This document shows, in pieces, positions 8,560 through 18,454 of a stretch of DNA of 64,000 bases; position 1 is the stretch's first letter; every line of letters begins with the position of its first letter. Source of the DNA: Verrucomicrobiota bacterium (GTDB lineage Bacteria > Verrucomicrobiota > Verrucomicrobiia > Chthoniobacterales > Terrimicrobiaceae); assembly GCA_026398255.1 (NCBI GenBank), contig JAPLTG010000028.1, positions 62,001-126,000 on the forward strand, read 5' to 3'. Under the pieces are notes generated by a model. The model had not been told where the DNA came from. It did not search any database and saw nothing but the letters and a program-made list of their open reading frames with translations. The translations under genes were made by a program, and so were the position numbers.

Positions 8560-10317
8560 ATCCGCGTAGTTTTCGCGCGCCATCGCACGGGATTTTTCGA
8601 GAATGGCATTGGAATCATCCATCGCCAAAACCTCGCGAACGAGAGATTCACAGGCTCCCGAGTCGAGGGATTGAACCGCTTTTTTGATTCGGGGAACTAG
8701 CGCGGTCGAGGCACTGAGTTCATCGACACCGAGACCGATAAGGAGAGGTGTGAGTTGAATGTCCGATGCCATTTCGCCGCACACACCGGTCCAAATCCCA
8801 TTCGCTTTGCCGGCATCAACCGTCATTTTGACCATCCGAAGGATCGAGGGGTGCGTGGGGTTATAAAGATGGGCGATGCGGTCGTTCAGGCGATCGACCG
8901 CGATCGAATACTGGATCAGGTCATTCGTCCCGATGCTGAAAAAACGGACCTCACGGGCGAGGTGGTCGGCGACGAGGACGGCGCTCGGGATTTCGATCAT
9001 GATCCCCACCTCGACGAAGGGATTGAAGGGAATTCCTGCGGAGGCGAGTTCCTGTTTGCACTCCTCGAGGATTTGGTTGGCGCGGCGGAGTTCCTCGATG
9101 CCCGAGATCATGGGATACATGATTTTGACATGGCCGATTCCTGCCGCGCGAAGGATCGCTCGGAGCTGGGTCTTGAAAACAGCGGGATGCTCGAGGCAGT
9201 AACGGATCGCTCGACAGCCGAGGAAGGGATTTTCCTCATGCTCAAAAGCGAGGCTGGACGCCACCTTGTCGCCGCCAATATCGAGCGTTCGGATGATGAG
9301 GGCGTGGGGGAGGCAACTCTCCGCGGCATGGCGGTAGTGCTCGTATTGCTCGTCCTCGCTGGGAGATTCCTCCCGGTTGAGAAAAAGAAACTCCGTCCGG
9401 AAAAGCCCGACTCCTTCGGCACCTTGAGCGGCAATTTCACCAAGATCATCGGGAAGATCGATATTCGCCGAGAGCGCGATGTGGCGTCCATCGCGAGTGG
9501 TCGAAACCGTCTCACGGATTTGCTCGAGGCGCTCGGCGACTTCCTCTTTCTCCTGCTCGATCCGACCGTATTCGATGAGGGTCTCCCGGCTGGGATTGAC
9601 AATGAGAAGGCCCTTGTAGCCATCGATCAAAATGTCCTCACCGATGCGAAGCTGCTGGGTGATCCCCTGCATGCCGACGATGGCAGGAATTTCCAAAGAC
9701 CGCGCCAGGATCGCGGTGTGTGAGGTTTTGCTGCCGATCTCCGTGACGAAACCGTGGACGAGACTCCGATCAAACTGTGCGGTGTCGGATGGCGAGAGGT
9801 TGTGGGCGATGACGATGTGCTGCTGGGCGTGGGCGGCCGGATTCAGCGGCGCTTTGCCAAGCAGATTGCGAATCACCCGCCGCGCGACATCTTGAATATC
9901 CACGACGCGCTCCCGCAGGTAGGGATCGTCGATGGATTCCAAAGTCTGGCAGTATTTTTGGACGACCTGCTGGAAGACATGCTCGACATTGCAATGATCT
10001 CGCTCGAGACCGCGAAGGACTTCGTCGATCAGCGTTCGGTCCTCCACGACAAGCAAGTGCGCATCGAAAATACTCGCGTCTTTCGCGCCGATGGCGGAAA
10101 CGATGCGGCGCTGGATTTCGAGCAGTTCGATGCGCGTGGAAATCAGCGCGGCCTCGAATCTGGCAATCTCACCGGAGAGTTCTTCCTGGGGGATATCCCG
10201 AGGGAGGATTTCCTCGTCCTCGGTGTAATAAACGAGGGCAGGAAAATGAGCGATTCCTTGGGCAACAGGAACACCCTGGAATCGCTTTTCCACTTTTTCC
10301 TCAAGGGGGGCATCCAT
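8548..10317 (-). CDS. ptsI: Phosphoenolpyruvate-protein phosphotransferase (PTS enzyme I)
   Basis: 589 residues, the usual enzyme I length, with no GAF domain. The phospho-accepting His200 is in GSKTSHTAILARSLEIPAI; the C-terminal PEP-binding barrel has GLFRTEFLF, FSIGTNDLIQY and the active-site Cys in GVCGEMASD. It takes phosphate from PEP and hands it to HPr. No HPr or EII gene lies next to it, so whether it serves sugar uptake or a regulatory phosphorelay is not shown. A HAD phosphatase gene ends 53 bp upstream on the same strand. Confidence 0.93.
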   Translation of the reverse strand: MDAPLEEKVEKRFQGVPVAQGIAHFPALVYYTEDEEILPRDIPQEELSGEIARFEAALISTRIELLEIQRRIVSAIGAKDASIFDAHLLVVEDRTLIDEVLRGLERDHCNVEHVFQQVVQKYCQTLESIDDPYLRERVVDIQDVARRVIRNLLGKAPLNPAAHAQQHIVIAHNLSPSDTAQFDRSLVHGFVTEIGSKTSHTAILARSLEIPAIVGMQGITQQLRIGEDILIDGYKGLLIVNPSRETLIEYGRIEQEKEEVAERLEQIRETVSTTRDGRHIALSANIDLPDDLGEIAAQGAEGVGLFRTEFLFLNREESPSEDEQYEHYRHAAESCLPHALIIRTLDIGGDKVASSLAFEHEENPFLGCRAIRYCLEHPAVFKTQLRAILRAAGIGHVKIMYPMISGIEELRRANQILEECKQELASAGIPFNPFVEVGIMIEIPSAVLVADHLAREVRFFSIGTNDLIQYSIAVDRLNDRIAHLYNPTHPSILRMVKMTVDAGKANGIWTGVCGEMASDIQLTPLLIGLGVDELSASTALVPRIKKAVQSLDSGACESLVREVLAMDDSNAILEKSRAMARENYADLID

Positions 10318-10370
10318 CGGCGTGACGATGACAAGAAAACTCTAAGCGCGCAATCGGAAGGATTTTCCCC

Positions 10371-11252
10371 TCAGTGTTTCGGCGCCTTGACGGTTCCAGC
10401 CTGAAGATCGTCCCGACGACGCTGGACGATGCGATTGGCGATCTCGAAAACCATTTCCTCGAGCAGCAAGCGAAGGTGACTGCCGGAGCGGAAATCTGAT
10501 GGAGCGATATTTTTCACACGGTCGGCATGAACGCTCAATTGGTAGCATTTTTTGAAACTCGTCCGAGTCGTGTCTTCCGGATTGTAAACAGCGATCGCCT
10601 GCCCCCCATTGCGGCGCATGACAGTGAAGCAAGGCACATCGGTAGGACCATCCCCGACATAGATCATGTTTTGAAAGGGCACAGGACGAAGTGTCGGATC
10701 CATGTGATCATTCACATCCTGATCCATCTCGAGCATGCCTTTGTTGATGCGGAAGAGAAATTGCGTCTTCTGTGTGTGACTGATCGCGCGCTTCGGAAAA
10801 GTGATGCGGTCTCTCTCGTCCACCGCGTATTCGCAACCGAAAATCTTGCGCACATACGGCGCGATGCGGCTGCCATCGATCAAGACCTTGATTCCGGAGG
10901 ATACGATGTAGTGCTCCACGGTGATGCCGTGCGCGACATGGTCGGAAGTAAGAAGGGAGGTTTTAAATTCCTCGAACATCTCGGGAAGTCCGGGGTAAAA
11001 AGTGAGCCTCGATCCGAGTTCACGGAGCTTGGCGTTTGTTGGCCGGTCGATCTCCATACAATCGAGCAAGACCTTCATATAGGCGAGTTCGTGGTCGTAG
11101 CCTTGGCTCTGAACAAGCTCGCCGCAACGGGCCCAGAAGTTTTTGGCGTTGATGCCGAAGACCGGAAATAATGCCTCCTCCTGCATGTAGGTGGGAGAGA
11201 GGGTTTGGTCGTAATCGTAAATGATCGCGATGGTATTCTGAGGCACACTCAT
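10371..11252 (-). CDS. HAD-superfamily phosphatase
   Basis: 293 residues. HAD motif I is YDYDQTLSP (nucleophile Asp14, acid Asp16), motif II is IVSSG, motif III a lysine near FPKRAIS, and motif IV YVGDGPTDVPC. The cap between motifs I and II is helical, as in phosphoserine-phosphatase-like type I HAD enzymes. No signal peptide, so cytoplasmic. The substrate cannot be told. It precedes enzyme I on the same strand with a 53-bp gap and may share its promoter. Confidence 0.8.
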   Translation of the reverse strand: MSVPQNTIAIIYDYDQTLSPTYMQEEALFPVFGINAKNFWARCGELVQSQGYDHELAYMKVLLDCMEIDRPTNAKLRELGSRLTFYPGLPEMFEEFKTSLLTSDHVAHGITVEHYIVSSGIKVLIDGSRIAPYVRKIFGCEYAVDERDRITFPKRAISHTQKTQFLFRINKGMLEMDQDVNDHMDPTLRPVPFQNMIYVGDGPTDVPCFTVMRRNGGQAIAVYNPEDTTRTSFKKCYQLSVHADRVKNIAPSDFRSGSHLRLLLEEMVFEIANRIVQRRRDDLQAGTVKAPKH

Positions 11253-11301
11253 GGTTCATCCATCGTGGAGAAGGGCAAGCAAAGGGCAACCAGAAAAAAC
11301 C

Positions 11302-14007
11302 TTACGGCGAGGTCCGCAAGACCAGCTTCAAGGCATCAACGCGCAGGGTTGGCTCCGAAAGCGCGGCGATGAGCGCGGACTTTACCGACTCCAGCGAGGC
11401 GATCTCGGCGGGGGCAACCGAGCGGTTGAGCTGAGCGAGATCGGTCAACCGCTCGATTTCGGCGGAGTATTGCTCGGAGGCTTTGTTGCGGGCGGCAATG
11501 ATCAGGGAATCTTTGCGGGCGGTGCCGATTTCAATGGCTTTTCCGAGCATGGCAGGCAGGTGCTTCTTTTTAAAAACCGGAGTGTCAATCAAACCGAAAA
11601 CATCGCCAGCGGAGAGCGGAGCATCTCGAAATTCCTCGTCATCGCCGCGATCAGCGAGGGTTTGATCCACCACCACACGCAGAGGCGTGGCGGGCAGAAA
11701 CCGATCCGCATGGAGATTCGGCGGCGCGACACACTCAAGGACCAGATGCACTTCCAGAAAAACCGCGCCGGGCAGGTCGGACTTCCAGACGCCAAAGACC
11801 GAATTTCCCGTTTCCATTCCGAGGATTGATTCAATCGCTGCCCGGACGACAGGGTGGTCCTGACTCAGAAATCCCACATCCTCGCGCGAAAGAGCCCGTG
11901 GGCGGTCAAAGGTAAACATCGCGCCATCGGGCGTAAGGCCCGGCAGGGAGGCAGACTGACCGGCGCCGGTTTTTAAAAGATATCCCCGACTGCCGAGTTC
12001 CTCGACCTCGACTCCGAGGTGATCGAGCGTCCTGATGAAAAAGGATTCAAACTCGGCGTCGCCATCTTGTTTGCGGATGCCATCGATAAGGGGAGCGGCG
12101 ACCTCGGATTTGTTGGAGTTCAGCTCGAGCAGTCGGTCGTAGCCGCGCTGGAGTTGCTTCCCGATTTTCTTGGTCTCGGCGGCGGTGTCCGAAATGAGCT
12201 TCGCCATGGTGGCGGCGGTAAAAGACTCGGAAAGCGCGGCCAATCGTCCGGAAAACATGGTGGCCAACGCAGGAGTGCCGTGGGGATTTTTTTGAAAGGC
12301 GTCCAGACCCTCGTGATACCAGCGGGCATAAACCTCCTCCTCGCCGCCTTCGCAAAACGGGACATGGATGTGGATCGTCGAGGTCTGACCGATGCGGTCG
12401 AGTCGCCCGATGCGTTGCTCGAGGAGTTCGGGATTCGTCGGCAAATCGAATAACACGAGGTGGTGGGCGAATTGGAAATTTCGCCCCTCGCTGCCGATCT
12501 CTGAGCAGATCAGGAGGCGCGCACCATCCTCCTCGGCGAAGTAAGCCGCGTTGCGATCTCGCTGGAGAAGCGTGAGGCGCTCGTGAAAGACGGCGGCGGG
12601 GATTTTGATCGTCCTTTGCAGTTCCTCCATCAACCCGATCGCGACCTCGGGCGAGGAGGTGATGAGAAGAACCTTTTGTTTCTTGAGGCTTTTGAGGAGA
12701 TCAACCAGCCAAGCGATCCGATCCGCATCAGGAGCCAGCGGGGCGAGGTGGGCTTTGCGTTTCGGAAAACCGGAAAGCGCGGCGCGAGTGTTGCGGAACA
12801 TCACGCGTCCGGTCCCAAATTCATCCAGAAGACCCGAGATGGCTTTATCCCGAGCCGACTCATCGCCGGCGAGGAATTCGTCGTAGTGTTTCCGAACGGC
12901 TCCTTGAAGCAGGGAGACGCTGGATATTTTTTTTCCAGCCATCAGAGCATCGATCGCCTTGGCGACCCATTCGTAGCGGTCGGATTCGTGCAGGAACGAT
13001 TCGAGATCGTTGTAACGCTCCGGGTCGAGAAGGCGCAACCGGGCGAAGTGCCCTTCGAGGCCGAGTTGTTGGGGGGTGGCGGTGAGCAGCAGCAAGCCGG
13101 GGACTGAACGCGCGAGGGATTCGACCAAGTGATATTCTGCACCTCCACCCGCAGGCGACCAGGCGAGGTGATGGGCCTCATCCACCACCAGCAAGTCCCA
13201 ACCAGCTTCTCGCGCTTGCTCGGCGCGATTCGGATTCGATGAGAGAAAATCCAACGCGCAAATGACGAGTTGGCTATCGAGAAAAGGATTCACGCCCGAT
13301 GCCTCCAGCGAAAGACAGCGGTCTTCATCGAAAATACTGAACGACATTTGGAACCGGCGGAACATTTCGACGAACCATTGGTTGAGCAATGCCGGAGGCA
13401 GAAGAACCAGAATGCGCGCGGCGCGGCCGGTGAGGTGGAGGCGGTGGAGAATGAGACCCGCCTCGATGGTTTTGCCTAAGCCCACTTCGTCGGCAAGAAG
13501 CACGCGCGGGGCCAAGCGGGACGCCACCTCGGCGGCGATCGAGATTTGGTGGGGAATCAAATCGATCCGGCCGCCTGCGAATCCGCGAGCTGGATTTTGA
13601 CGGAGATCGCGTCGGCGTTGGAGACATTCCACACGAAGTTTGAATCGCTCGATTTCATCCACCTGCCCAGCCAGCAGGCGTTCTTCGGGTTTTGAGAAAC
13701 TGATGGAGTCAGACAATTCCGCCTCAGCCACGGCGCGACCTCCACAGTTGTAGGAAAGCAACCCAGCCGTTTCGCTGATCGAATCCACGGTCAACGGTTC
13801 GCCCGAGTGGGTTCGGATTTTGTCGCCTTCGGAAAACCTGACACGGCGGATCGGGGCGCTGGCGAGGGCATACTGACGATGCTCACCGGCGGCGGGAAAA
13901 AAGATTTCTGCCCGGCCGTATTCGCTTTTTAAAACGATGCCCAGACCGAGTTCCGGTTCGGTGTCACTGGTCCAACGCTGCCCCGGAACGGGAATGTCTT
14001 TGTTCAT
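11302..14007 (-). CDS. rapA: RapA-like SNF2-family ATPase
   Basis: 901 residues from the ATG at 14007, which overlaps the abcF stop as ATGA; an in-frame upstream ATG (14028) lies inside abcF. SNF2 motifs run I (DEVGLGKTIEAGL), II (VVDEAHHLAW), III (LLLTATP), V (ICSEIGSEGRNFQFA) and VI (EQRIGRLDRIGQT). The C-terminal third is helical. RapA binds RNA polymerase and recycles it during transcription; E. coli RapA has 968 residues. Position at the end of the rplS-rnhB-yraN-abcF run suggests co-expression with translation functions. Confidence 0.9.
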   Translation of the reverse strand: MNKDIPVPGQRWTSDTEPELGLGIVLKSEYGRAEIFFPAAGEHRQYALASAPIRRVRFSEGDKIRTHSGEPLTVDSISETAGLLSYNCGGRAVAEAELSDSISFSKPEERLLAGQVDEIERFKLRVECLQRRRDLRQNPARGFAGGRIDLIPHQISIAAEVASRLAPRVLLADEVGLGKTIEAGLILHRLHLTGRAARILVLLPPALLNQWFVEMFRRFQMSFSIFDEDRCLSLEASGVNPFLDSQLVICALDFLSSNPNRAEQAREAGWDLLVVDEAHHLAWSPAGGGAEYHLVESLARSVPGLLLLTATPQQLGLEGHFARLRLLDPERYNDLESFLHESDRYEWVAKAIDALMAGKKISSVSLLQGAVRKHYDEFLAGDESARDKAISGLLDEFGTGRVMFRNTRAALSGFPKRKAHLAPLAPDADRIAWLVDLLKSLKKQKVLLITSSPEVAIGLMEELQRTIKIPAAVFHERLTLLQRDRNAAYFAEEDGARLLICSEIGSEGRNFQFAHHLVLFDLPTNPELLEQRIGRLDRIGQTSTIHIHVPFCEGGEEEVYARWYHEGLDAFQKNPHGTPALATMFSGRLAALSESFTAATMAKLISDTAAETKKIGKQLQRGYDRLLELNSNKSEVAAPLIDGIRKQDGDAEFESFFIRTLDHLGVEVEELGSRGYLLKTGAGQSASLPGLTPDGAMFTFDRPRALSREDVGFLSQDHPVVRAAIESILGMETGNSVFGVWKSDLPGAVFLEVHLVLECVAPPNLHADRFLPATPLRVVVDQTLADRGDDEEFRDAPLSAGDVFGLIDTPVFKKKHLPAMLGKAIEIGTARKDSLIIAARNKASEQYSAEIERLTDLAQLNRSVAPAEIASLESVKSALIAALSEPTLRVDALKLVLRTSP

Positions 14008-15866
14008 GCGTTCGATAATTCCTCCCACCGCGCATAGAGGCGATCGATTTCCTTTCTCTTAGCTTCGAGTTGCGAAAGCACGCCCGGCACCTCGGCCGTG
14101 CGGGTCGCATGAAAATCGGGCTCGTTGAGCAAGGATTCGAGATCCGCCACACTTTTTTCGACCTCAAGAATTGTTCCCTCGATCCCATCGAGTTCCTCTT
14201 TCTCTCGATAACCCAGCTTCCGCTTCGGCGCAGACTTGGAAGCCATGTCTGATTTTTTGGAATAAGCCATCGAGGCGTAGCGTGTCTCCCGCGCTTTTTT
14301 GCCTTCGAGATAATACGAGAAATTTCCCGGCTGGGAGTGGATGCCGCCCTCTTCGAATGCAACGATCCGATCGCAAATTCGGTCGAGAAAATATCGGTCG
14401 TGACTGACCACCAAAATGGTGCCATCGAAGGCGGCAAGCGCCTCCTCAAGCATTCTCAAGCTGCCGAGGTCTAGGTCGTTTGTGGGTTCGTCGAGAACCA
14501 GCACATTGCCACCACGGCTGAGCACCTTCGCGAGCATGAGCCGAGCTCGCTCGCCGCCGGAGAGTTTGTCCACCCGATCGTTCATCCGGACATCGTCGAA
14601 CAAATAGCGCCGCAAGTAGGATCGCACCGGGATTTCGCGGTTCCCAAATGGAATAGAGCCGCCATCGCCACCGATTTCCTCAATGACGGTATTGGAGCCT
14701 TTCAACTTCATTCGACCCTGATCGATGTAATTAAAAACAACGCGCTTCCCGATGGTCGCCGTTCCTTCGGTCGGGACCTGCTCGGCAAGACAGACTCGAA
14801 GCAAAGTCGATTTACCCGCTCCGTTGCGACCAACGATTCCCGTGCATTCTCCAGGACGAAGCGAGAGGTCGAGGTTTCGAAAAATCCAGCGTCCATCGGC
14901 CTCGAAACGGACCCCGACATTCACAAGTTCGACAGCATTGTTGCCCAACTCCGGCGCCGGCGGGATCAAGAGATCCATCTCGCGCTCCTCCGGCGGAGTT
15001 TCCTGTCCTGCGATTTGATAAAAGGTTTCGAGCCGCTTTTTGGACTTGGAACGCTGGGCGCGGACGCCTGCGCGGACGAATTCGAGTTCCGCGCGGATGA
15101 AACGCTGCCGGCGGCGTTCGGCCAGCGAGGCGATCTGTTGTCGAAGCGCACGGGACTCCAGATAGGCCGCGTAATTGCCCGGATGCGAGTGGGCTTTCCC
15201 TTGCGAGATTTCGATGATCCGCGTGGCGATGGTTTCAAGAAAATACCGGTCGTGTGTGACCATCACCACCGCGCCAGGAAAGCTACGAAGAAAATCCTCC
15301 AGCCAGCCCGTGGATTCGGAGTCGAGGTGGTTGGTGGGTTCGTCGAGAAGCAAAAGATCGGGCTGGGACGCAAGAGCGCGGCAGAGCGCGACACGGCGCT
15401 TTTCACCACCCGACAACGGGCCGACCATCGCGTCCAGCGGCGGGGCATGGAGGGCTCCCGCAAGGCTTTTGATGCGGGTCTCGAGGTTCCACCCGTCCGC
15501 GTGCTGGATGAATTCCAGCATGTCGTGAAGTTCTTTATCCGAGCCCTCGCCCGCCTCATAGCGACGCAAGGATTCAACGAGATCGGAAGCGCCGGCCTCG
15601 ATGTTTGCAAGGACGGTTGCCGCGGGATCGAGCTCGAACTCTTGCGGCAGATAACCGACACGCAATCCCCGGCGGCGGGAGATTTCGCCGGAGTCGGCTT
15701 CGTTTTCCCCGGCGAGGATTTTGAGGAGGCTCGTCTTGCCACACCCGTTCCGACCTACAAGCGCGACTTTTTCGCCGGGAGAGACGGTCAGTGTGATTCC
15801 TTCAAGTAGAAGTTGGTGGCCGTAGGCAAGACGGATTTCATTGGCCGAAAGAAGAGATACAGACAT
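14004..15866 (-). CDS. ABC-F family ATPase (Uup/EttA-like)
   Basis: 620 residues, two ABC domains and no membrane part. First domain: GRNGCGKTSLLK, GPLSGGEKRRVALC, LLLDEPTNHLD; second: GRNGAGKSTLLR, LSGGERARLM, LVLDEPTNDLD. The linker carries the charged ABC-F helix pair, and the C-terminus (about 565-620) is a coiled coil as in Uup. Such proteins act on the ribosome or on branched DNA intermediates. The start is set by a one-base TGATG overlap with yraN. The C-terminal coil favours Uup, but I do not assign the symbol. Confidence 0.92.
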   Translation of the reverse strand: MSVSLLSANEIRLAYGHQLLLEGITLTVSPGEKVALVGRNGCGKTSLLKILAGENEADSGEISRRRGLRVGYLPQEFELDPAATVLANIEAGASDLVESLRRYEAGEGSDKELHDMLEFIQHADGWNLETRIKSLAGALHAPPLDAMVGPLSGGEKRRVALCRALASQPDLLLLDEPTNHLDSESTGWLEDFLRSFPGAVVMVTHDRYFLETIATRIIEISQGKAHSHPGNYAAYLESRALRQQIASLAERRRQRFIRAELEFVRAGVRAQRSKSKKRLETFYQIAGQETPPEEREMDLLIPPAPELGNNAVELVNVGVRFEADGRWIFRNLDLSLRPGECTGIVGRNGAGKSTLLRVCLAEQVPTEGTATIGKRVVFNYIDQGRMKLKGSNTVIEEIGGDGGSIPFGNREIPVRSYLRRYLFDDVRMNDRVDKLSGGERARLMLAKVLSRGGNVLVLDEPTNDLDLGSLRMLEEALAAFDGTILVVSHDRYFLDRICDRIVAFEEGGIHSQPGNFSYYLEGKKARETRYASMAYSKKSDMASKSAPKRKLGYREKEELDGIEGTILEVEKSVADLESLLNEPDFHATRTAEVPGVLSQLEAKRKEIDRLYARWEELSNA

Positions 15867-16309
15867 CAGCGGATATAGTTTGAAGGAATCGGAAATGCGT
15901 TTTCGATGTGACGGATTTCGACGGGTGGGCCGATGAGGACTTCCACAATGTCGAATCGATAGGTGATTTCTGGCTTGTCGAGCATTCGGAGCCACTGCAT
16001 GGCACCGCGAATGATGAGGCGGCGTTTTTTTTGATCCACCGCCTCAGCCGGCGCTCCAAAGGCTTCACTCGATCGGGTCTTCACTTCCACAAATACGAGT
16101 TCGCTGTGCTTTTTGTCGCGGCAGACGATATCCACCTCGCCACCATGCGGAGCGCGGAAATTTTTGTAGAGAACCCGGTGCCCATGGCTGCGGAGAAATT
16201 TGGCGGCAAGGGCCTCCCCGCGTTGGCCGAGCTCGATGTGAGGTGCTTCACCAGAGTTCGGCCTGCGCCACAGGCGAGAAACTTCTTCGGTGAATTGGAC
16301 AAGGCCCAT
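15866..16309 (-). CDS. yraN: YraN/UPF0102 family nuclease-fold protein
   Basis: 147 residues from the ATG at 16309 (GAGAG precedes it closely); the frame is open to 16369. The family core is present: LGQRGEALAAKFLRSHG, then the PD-(D/E)XK-like signature GGEVDIVCRD and VFVEVKTRS, where Asp, Glu and Lys would bind metal. It overlaps the rnhB end by about 60 bases. The gene sits directly after rnhB, the usual place of yraN in many bacteria. The cellular role is unknown; a nuclease activity is suggested only by fold. Confidence 0.85.
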   Translation of the reverse strand: MGLVQFTEEVSRLWRRPNSGEAPHIELGQRGEALAAKFLRSHGHRVLYKNFRAPHGGEVDIVCRDKKHSELVFVEVKTRSSEAFGAPAEAVDQKKRRLIIRGAMQWLRMLDKPEITYRFDIVEVLIGPPVEIRHIENAFPIPSNYIR

Positions 16310-16868
16310 GCTCTCGCAGTTTGGCAAAGTGAGCGGCGGTTGGGTAGCCTTTATGCTTCGCGAAACCATATTCGGGATAGAGCCTGTCGTATTCCAGCAT
16401 GGCGCGGTCGCGCTCGACTTTGGCGATCACACTCGCGGCGGCGATGCTGAGGCTGATGCCATCTCCCCCGACCAGAGCCGTCTGAGCACAGGGAAAATCC
16501 GAAACCGGCAAGCCATCGATCAGAACATGAGCGGGACGAGGATCGAGTTTTTCCCAAGCCCGCCGCATTCCGACATGGGTCGCGCGGAGAATGTTCAAAC
16601 GATCGATTTCCTCGGAAGCAATCGATACGACGGCCCAGCGAATCTCAGGATTCCCGGTGAGCTCTGCATAAAGTGCCTCGCGACGGCGCGGCGTCAGTTT
16701 TTTGGAGTCGTCCAAACCAGTCAGGCTGATTGTGAGTGGCAGAATGACCGCCGCACAAACAACCGGACCTGCCAATGGCCCGCGACCAGCCTCGTCAATT
16801 CCCGCAACCGGAAAAACTCCCGAAGCGCGGAGCGAAAGCTCGTGCTCAAAGGAGCACGCCATCTTCAA
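16248..16868 (-). CDS. rnhB: Ribonuclease HII
   Basis: 206 residues. The family signature GIDEAGRGPLAGPVV carries catalytic Asp25 and Glu26; DDSKKLTP, LIDGLP and SIAAASVIAKVERDR complete the active site and substrate-binding set. It cuts RNA-DNA hybrids, including single ribonucleotides in DNA. It begins one base after the rplS stop codon, so the two are co-transcribed. Confidence 0.96.
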   Translation of the reverse strand: MKMACSFEHELSLRASGVFPVAGIDEAGRGPLAGPVVCAAVILPLTISLTGLDDSKKLTPRRREALYAELTGNPEIRWAVVSIASEEIDRLNILRATHVGMRRAWEKLDPRPAHVLIDGLPVSDFPCAQTALVGGDGISLSIAAASVIAKVERDRAMLEYDRLYPEYGFAKHKGYPTAAHFAKLREHGPCPIHRRSFSPVAQAELW

Positions 16869-17222
16869 TCAACCGCGAACGACCTGATCTTTGACAGTTG
16901 TAGCGGACTTGCCTTTGCGAGAACGGAGGTAGTTGAGCTTGGCACGGCGAACGGCACCCTTGCGCTCCACCTCGATCTTTGCAATACGGGGCGAGTGGAT
17001 TGGAAAAACACGCTCTACACCCTCACCATAAGAAACACGGCGAACAGTGAAGTTTTCATTGATTCCAGTGCCCTTGCGGCCAATCACAATGCCGGAATAA
17101 ACTTGGATACGCTCCTTGTCGCCTTCAATAACACGAGTGTGGACTTTGACCGTATCGCCGACATTGAAGGGCTTGAGGTCGGACTTGAATTGCTCGGATT
17201 CGATTTTTGATACGATGTTCAT
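16869..17222 (-). CDS. rplS: 50S ribosomal protein L19
   Basis: 117 residues. Typical L19 blocks are [20 protein letters not shown], the [13 protein letters not shown] strand, [20 protein letters not shown] and [16 protein letters not shown]. It lies at the 30S-50S interface. It is the first gene of the rplS-rnhB-yraN-abcF-rapA run; the usual trmD-rimM partners are not upstream, where an A+T-rich pseudopilin gene stands instead. The 26 bp before it is very A+T-rich (TATAAATTATATTAAA) and may carry its own promoter. Confidence 0.97.
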   Translation of the reverse strand: MNIVSKIESEQFKSDLKPFNVGDTVKVHTRVIEGDKERIQVYSGIVIGRKGTGINENFTVRRVSYGEGVERVFPIHSPRIAKIEVERKGAVRRAKLNYLRSRKGKSATTVKDQVVRG

Positions 17223-17248
17223 TTTAATATAATTTATAGGATTTAGCG

Positions 17249-17854
17249 TTATTGAAGCTTGGTATCTAGCGTTGTGTAAACGGTATCAAAAAAGAGGGTT
17301 GTATTGGTAGCTTGAGCCCCTTGGTAAACCAGACCATCCCCACCACGACGAAGCACAACAAATGCTTTGTTTCCAAAAGGCAATGCAGTAGCAACAAGTG
17401 CGGTTCCTGGAGTCACGAAGTTTGCTGAAGATATAAAGATAGATTGCATGGGGCTCGAGTCTTTAACTTGATAAACACTTAAAGCACTGGGTGTAGCTGC
17501 AGTTGGCGCAGTATTTGCAGGCCTTGAAACCCCCTGAGCGTTGAGCATTTTATTGAAATCATTCGTAGATAAATAACCGCCTGTGGTTAGGCCGGTAGCC
17601 CATGTGCTCCAACTTGGGGAGGCTGAGTCGCCAGGCCAAGATAGGTTAGTATCCCCAGTTGTCTGACCATCAGCTGCCATATTAAAAGTGGCAACATAGA
17701 GCTGCCGCGCATTACTCATGGTTTGCGATGCTTGCCCGCGAGTTAAAGCGCCGGTAATTGCCGGAAGTGCCAGTGAGGCCAAAATGGCAATAATCGATAT
17801 AACAACCAAAAGTTCAATCAGCGTGAATGCTCTGAGGCGATTAATGAATTTCAT
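17249..17854 (-). CDS. Type II secretion / type IV pilin-like protein (pseudopilin)
   Basis: 201 residues from ATG 17854; a GTG at 17875 is an alternative. The prepilin site follows a short basic leader: [20 protein letters not shown], with the conserved Glu at position 5 of the mature chain and a hydrophobic helix to about residue 35. The rest is Ala/Thr/Ser-rich with no Cys. It would be cleaved and methylated by a prepilin peptidase. Base composition is visibly A+T-richer than both neighbours, which suggests a separate history. No other secretion genes are close. Confidence 0.85.
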   Translation of the reverse strand: MKFINRLRAFTLIELLVVISIIAILASLALPAITGALTRGQASQTMSNARQLYVATFNMAADGQTTGDTNLSWPGDSASPSWSTWATGLTTGGYLSTNDFNKMLNAQGVSRPANTAPTAATPSALSVYQVKDSSPMQSIFISSANFVTPGTALVATALPFGNKAFVVLRRGGDGLVYQGAQATNTTLFFDTVYTTLDTKLQ

Positions 17855-17902
17855 GGAATCTATTTCGCTGATCACTCCATTGAGATCAATACAAAAAATG
17901 GC

Positions 17903-18454
17903 TCAGCCACCCCTCAACAAAAACCAACCCACCCCACCGCCAAGCAGCATCAACAAAACGGGGTTGATGTGTTTTGCGAAAAGGATGCCTGTAACGGCCA
18001 GCGCGACAATTGAGGAGATGATATTGAAATCCAGCGGTCGGTCGGAATTGATGCAGGCGGTTTTTCCGACGGCGTGAACGCCCGCGAGCATCAGGCCGAT
18101 GGTAATCGGCGCCATGCCCCGCTGAACAGCATTGCGCCAGGGATTGTCTTTGAATTGATCCCAAATGTAGCTGCACCCGTAGACCAGAAAACTCGAGGGT
18201 AGATAGAACGCCACCAGCACGACTAGGAGCCCCGCCACGCCGGCGACCTGCCAACCGATCAACGCGACCATCGACATGTTCGGCCCTGGCGCCATTTGGC
18301 CGAGGCTGTAGATCGTCGCAAATTGATCGTCAGTGACCCAGTGATGAACGGCGACGGTTTCGTGCTGCATTTCTGGAAGCACCGCGCTCCCACCTCCCAC
18401 AGCGAGCAGCGAGAGGAGGCAAAAAACATTCAGCAACCGGACAAGATCACTCAT
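17903..18454 (-). CDS. chrA: Chromate transporter family, half-size subunit (second half)
   Basis: 183 residues, about five to six membrane segments. The CHR-domain features are visible: GGGSAVLPEM near the N-terminus, then YSLGQMAPGPNMSMVALIG, matching the FGGG and P-G-P motifs of ChrA. Its ATG shares four bases with the stop of the preceding half (18451-18454). In many bacteria such short CHR proteins work as hetero-pairs; transport of chromate or of another oxyanion is family knowledge and is not shown here. Confidence 0.85.
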   Translation of the reverse strand: MSDLVRLLNVFCLLSLLAVGGGSAVLPEMQHETVAVHHWVTDDQFATIYSLGQMAPGPNMSMVALIGWQVAGVAGLLVVLVAFYLPSSFLVYGCSYIWDQFKDNPWRNAVQRGMAPITIGLMLAGVHAVGKTACINSDRPLDFNIISSIVALAVTGILFAKHINPVLLMLLGGGVGWFLLRGG

